A DNA stretch of 7,593 nt from Hyphomonas sp. (lineage in GTDB: Bacteria > Pseudomonadota > Alphaproteobacteria > Caulobacterales > Hyphomonadaceae). The notes beneath the pieces were generated by a model. It did no database searches. It was given only the letters and a program-made list of their open reading frames with translations, and had not been told where the DNA came from. The DNA lies in NCBI GenBank assembly GCA_024743015.1, contig JANSXJ010000173.1, positions 1-7,593 of the forward strand, read 5' to 3'. Below are positions 5,927-7,593 of this stretch, piece by piece. Positions within the stretch are counted from its first letter, which is position 1. Each line of letters starts with the position of its first letter. Made by a program: the position numbers and the translations under genes.

Positions 5927-6012
5927 GGCTCCGTCGTATTCATTTCGGAATGAGCCATGGCCGGTGTTGCTGCAAGCAGCAGTGCCGCAAGCGCCATAAT
6001 GGATTTTTTCAT
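5927..6012 (-). pseudogene. copC: copC, 5' fragment with signal peptide
   Basis: The first 28 codons of copC start at the ATG at 6012, with AAGGA eight bases upstream. They encode a Sec signal peptide (KK, then MALAALLLAATPAMA) and, after the predicted cut at Ala20, the mature start HSEMNTTE; the first His is the expected Cu(II) ligand of CopC. Past the insertion the frame runs six codons into the IS and stops at TAA (5908-5910), giving a 34-residue product: an exported stub of about 14 residues. Together with the 3' fragment it makes a 118-residue CopC without any base change, so the gene was intact before the IS landed. Confidence 0.9.
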
Positions 6013-6119
6013 GCTTGATATCCTTGTTTCTTCCTTGCTCAAACGCTGCGAGTTGTGCCGTCATCGGCATCGGGCCGACGAACGTGCAACTATCGCCATG
6101 AGCGTTCAATGGGTTAGCG

Positions 6120-6146
6120 CCGGCGGTGGGTGCTAGGGGTCGCCGG
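6120..6146 (-). other. GC-rich inverted repeat between the Cys/His protein and copC
   Basis: The arms CCGGCG (6120-6125) and CGCCGG (6141-6146) are perfect and enclose a 15-base loop. The repeat starts directly after the stop codon of the upstream gene. No T-run follows, so it is not a standard terminator. It could be an attenuator or RNA-processing hairpin between the small gene and copC. Confidence 0.4.
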
Positions 6147-6518
6147 TCAGATTAAGGAAGGAGGATATTTTGGTGGAGGCGGATCCAGCGCGTTGGACCG
6201 GTCGGTCAAAGCCACAACGGGCCAATCAGTTGGCGTGTCATCTGCGTTGGTGTCGGACAACACGGCAACGGTCGGCACCAAGAGGATATGAGCGCCACAA
6301 TGCAGCGATTGAGACGGCGCACTGGATTTGCATCCGTCGGTCTTTTGACCTTCGGCGGTATGTGTTGCCGACGACTCTGAACCCGGATGGCAGTCTACCG
6401 CCGATGTCGTCATCGCATCTGCATGAGCATACACGCCACCCGAAAGAAGCAGCATCATAACGGCGAACATGGAAAACCATGTCCCGATGTGCCCTTTCTG
6501 CCGGTACGCAATCCGCAT
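6147..6518 (-). CDS. Small exported Cys/His-containing protein of unknown family, upstream of copC
   Basis: The protein has 123 residues. A signal peptide (hydrophobic core about 15-29, SGGVYA-HAD cut near 31) is followed by a polar region with scattered possible soft-metal ligands: His32, Cys43-His44, His53, Cys63, His73-Cys74 and His77. It ends in a proline stretch, LDPPPPKYPP (111-120). I do not recognise the family with certainty. It resembles in layout the small DUF2946/CopL-like proteins found at the head of copper operons, and the position before copCD fits. It may bind copper in the periplasm, or act as a copper-sensing leader reading frame. The ATG at 6516-6518 has only a weak ribosome site. 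The gap to cfa upstream (6519-6690) holds a small GCGCT/AGCGC inverted repeat (6551-6555, 6560-6564) and no promoter I can defend. Confidence 0.65.
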   Translation of the reverse strand: MRIAYRQKGHIGTWFSMFAVMMLLLSGGVYAHADAMTTSAVDCHPGSESSATHTAEGQKTDGCKSSAPSQSLHCGAHILLVPTVAVLSDTNADDTPTDWPVVALTDRSNALDPPPPKYPPSLI

Positions 6519-6690
6519 CGAATCGAAGAGTCCCTGTGCCGCTTCCGATGGCGCTGTTAAGCGCTGAATGTGACCAAGTCATGCCACCTGACAACGAAAT
6601 TGTGGGCACAAGTGCTTAAAAAGTCATCTATCTACGGTGCCCGATCGCTTTTGTTTGCCAAGACTGTTTGAACGTTGGACCGCAAACATG

Positions 6691-7593
6691 TCAGCCCGAT
6701 TGTTTCACAGGCGTCGTTGCTCGTGTCACCTTATCCAGCGACGATGGGTTGTAGAGGTAGTTGCGGACCAGCGGAACAGCATCCTGGCGTCGACCCAATT
6801 GAAGCTGAAAGACGACGTGATCGCCGTGGCGGAACGACAATTCGCTGCCCGATAGGTAGAAATCCCACATGCGCACGAAGCGCTCGTCATAGAGCGCGGC
6901 AGCCTTATCGGCATTGTCGAGGAACCGCTTGCGCCAAGCCCTGAGCGTTTCGGCATAATGAAGGCGCAGGACTTCGATATCCAGCACCTGGAGCCGACGT
7001 TTCTCGACGTGTTGCATGATTTCGGAAAGCGCCGGGATGTAGCCACCGGGAAAGATGTATTTGTCGATCCACGGATTGGTCATGCCGGGCGGTGTCGTTC
7101 GACCGATGGTGTGAACGACGGCGACGCCGTCGTCGGACAAAAACCGGGCGATTTGAGCGAAGTATTCAGCATAGTGACGCGCGCCGACATGTTCGAGCAT
7201 GCCGACCGAGACGATGCGGTCGAACCTGCCGTCAAGCGCGCGGTAGTCAACAAGCTCGAAATGAACGCGGTCACTTAACCCCTGTTCAGCCGCGCGCTGG
7301 CGGGCGGTGGTAAGCTGTTCAGACGACAGCGTGATGCCCAGAACATCTGCGGCGCCGTGACGTGCCAAATCGAGCGCCAGCCCGCCCCAACCTGAACCGA
7401 TGTCGAGCACCCGATGCCCCGGTTGGATCGAGAGCTTGCGAGCAATGTGCGCTTTCTTGGCGGCTTGAGCCTCGTCCAACGACATGCCCGGCCGGTCGAA
7501 GTAGGCACATGAATATTGCATGTCGTCGTCGAGAAACAGCCGGTAAAGCGGGTCGCCGAGGTCATAGTGGTGCGCCACGTTACGGCGAGCCCT
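6691..7593 (-). CDS. cfa: Cyclopropane-fatty-acyl-phospholipid synthase, 5' end cut by window edge
   Basis: The last 300 residues are present; the family is about 380-420 residues, so roughly the first 80-120 lie beyond the right edge. The frame is open to the last base. In visible numbering: NVAHHYDLGD (5-14), QYSCAYF (26-32, with the Cys equivalent to the bicarbonate-site cysteine of E. coli Cfa), the SAM loop VLDIGSGWGGLAL (62-74), VGMLEHVG (130-137) and NPWIDKYIFPGGYIP (173-187). The enzyme adds a methylene group from S-adenosylmethionine across cis double bonds of membrane phospholipids, which lowers membrane permeability and raises acid and oxidative tolerance. It belongs to the same strand as the copper genes but lies 172 bp upstream of the next one, so co-transcription is possible and unproven. 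A paralogue acting on other lipids cannot be excluded. Confidence 0.92.
   Translation of the reverse strand, partial: RARRNVAHHYDLGDPLYRLFLDDDMQYSCAYFDRPGMSLDEAQAAKKAHIARKLSIQPGHRVLDIGSGWGGLALDLARHGAADVLGITLSSEQLTTARQRAAEQGLSDRVHFELVDYRALDGRFDRIVSVGMLEHVGARHYAEYFAQIARFLSDDGVAVVHTIGRTTPPGMTNPWIDKYIFPGGYIPALSEIMQHVEKRRLQVLDIEVLRLHYAETLRAWRKRFLDNADKAAALYDERFVRMWDFYLSGSELSFRHGDHVVFQLQLGRRQDAVPLVRNYLYNPSSLDKVTRATTPVKQSG

Noticed and set aside
5924..6109. Minus-strand open frame of 61 codons across the copC signal peptide region
   Set aside because: It overlaps copC in another frame, has no ribosome site and ends at the IS edge; the copC frame has a clear signal peptide and rejoins the CopC domain.
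1..7593. CRISPR arrays, tRNA or rRNA genes, phage attachment sites
   Set aside because: No regularly spaced repeats, no cloverleaf-like segment, no rRNA-like sequence and no direct repeats beyond the IS target duplication were seen.

Overview
The window looks like part of an accessory copper-resistance and envelope-stress island from an alphaproteobacterium. I infer this from moderately high GC, the protein flavour of the copper genes, a Tat-exported multicopper oxidase, a CueR/HmrR-like promoter and an IS5-family element of the kind common in Rhizobiales and Sphingomonadales. The sequence does not fix a genus, and it cannot decide between plasmid and chromosome.

Right part (about 6147-7593, minus strand): the 3' end of a cyclopropane-fatty-acid synthase gene enters from the right edge. 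After a 172-bp gap comes a small exported Cys/His-containing protein of unknown family that ends in a polyproline stretch.

Centre (2527-6012, minus strand): the gene order is copC, copD, multicopper oxidase. copC is split after its 28th codon by a complete 839-bp IS5-family (IS427-like) insertion sequence with 17-bp imperfect inverted repeats and a TA target duplication. Removing the IS and one TA restores a perfect 118-residue CopC, so the hit is precise and probably recent. The IS transposase is in two frames joined by a probable -1 frameshift at a TTTTAAAAGGGGG run. copD starts at TTG just after the copC stop. The oxidase starts 8 bp after copD.

Left-centre (2086-2526): a small CopZ-like copper chaperone is the only plus-strand gene. 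It lies behind a dyad that resembles a CueR/HmrR promoter.

Left part (1-2085, minus strand): a small K+-channel-like membrane protein, a DUF2933 membrane protein, an isoprenylcysteine-methyltransferase-like membrane protein, and the first 169 residues of an archaeal-type (type II) glyceraldehyde-3-phosphate dehydrogenase. The last three are tightly packed: there is a 2-bp gap, then an 8-bp overlap. This suggests one translationally coupled unit.

Working together: CopC, CopD and the oxidase would handle periplasmic copper, and the chaperone would buffer cytosolic Cu(I). The Cfa enzyme, the ICMT-like protein and the spare GAPDH may protect lipids, membrane proteins and glycolysis from copper, but that last part is inference. 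With copC broken, the periplasmic chaperone step is probably lost in this strain, while copD and the oxidase remain intact.
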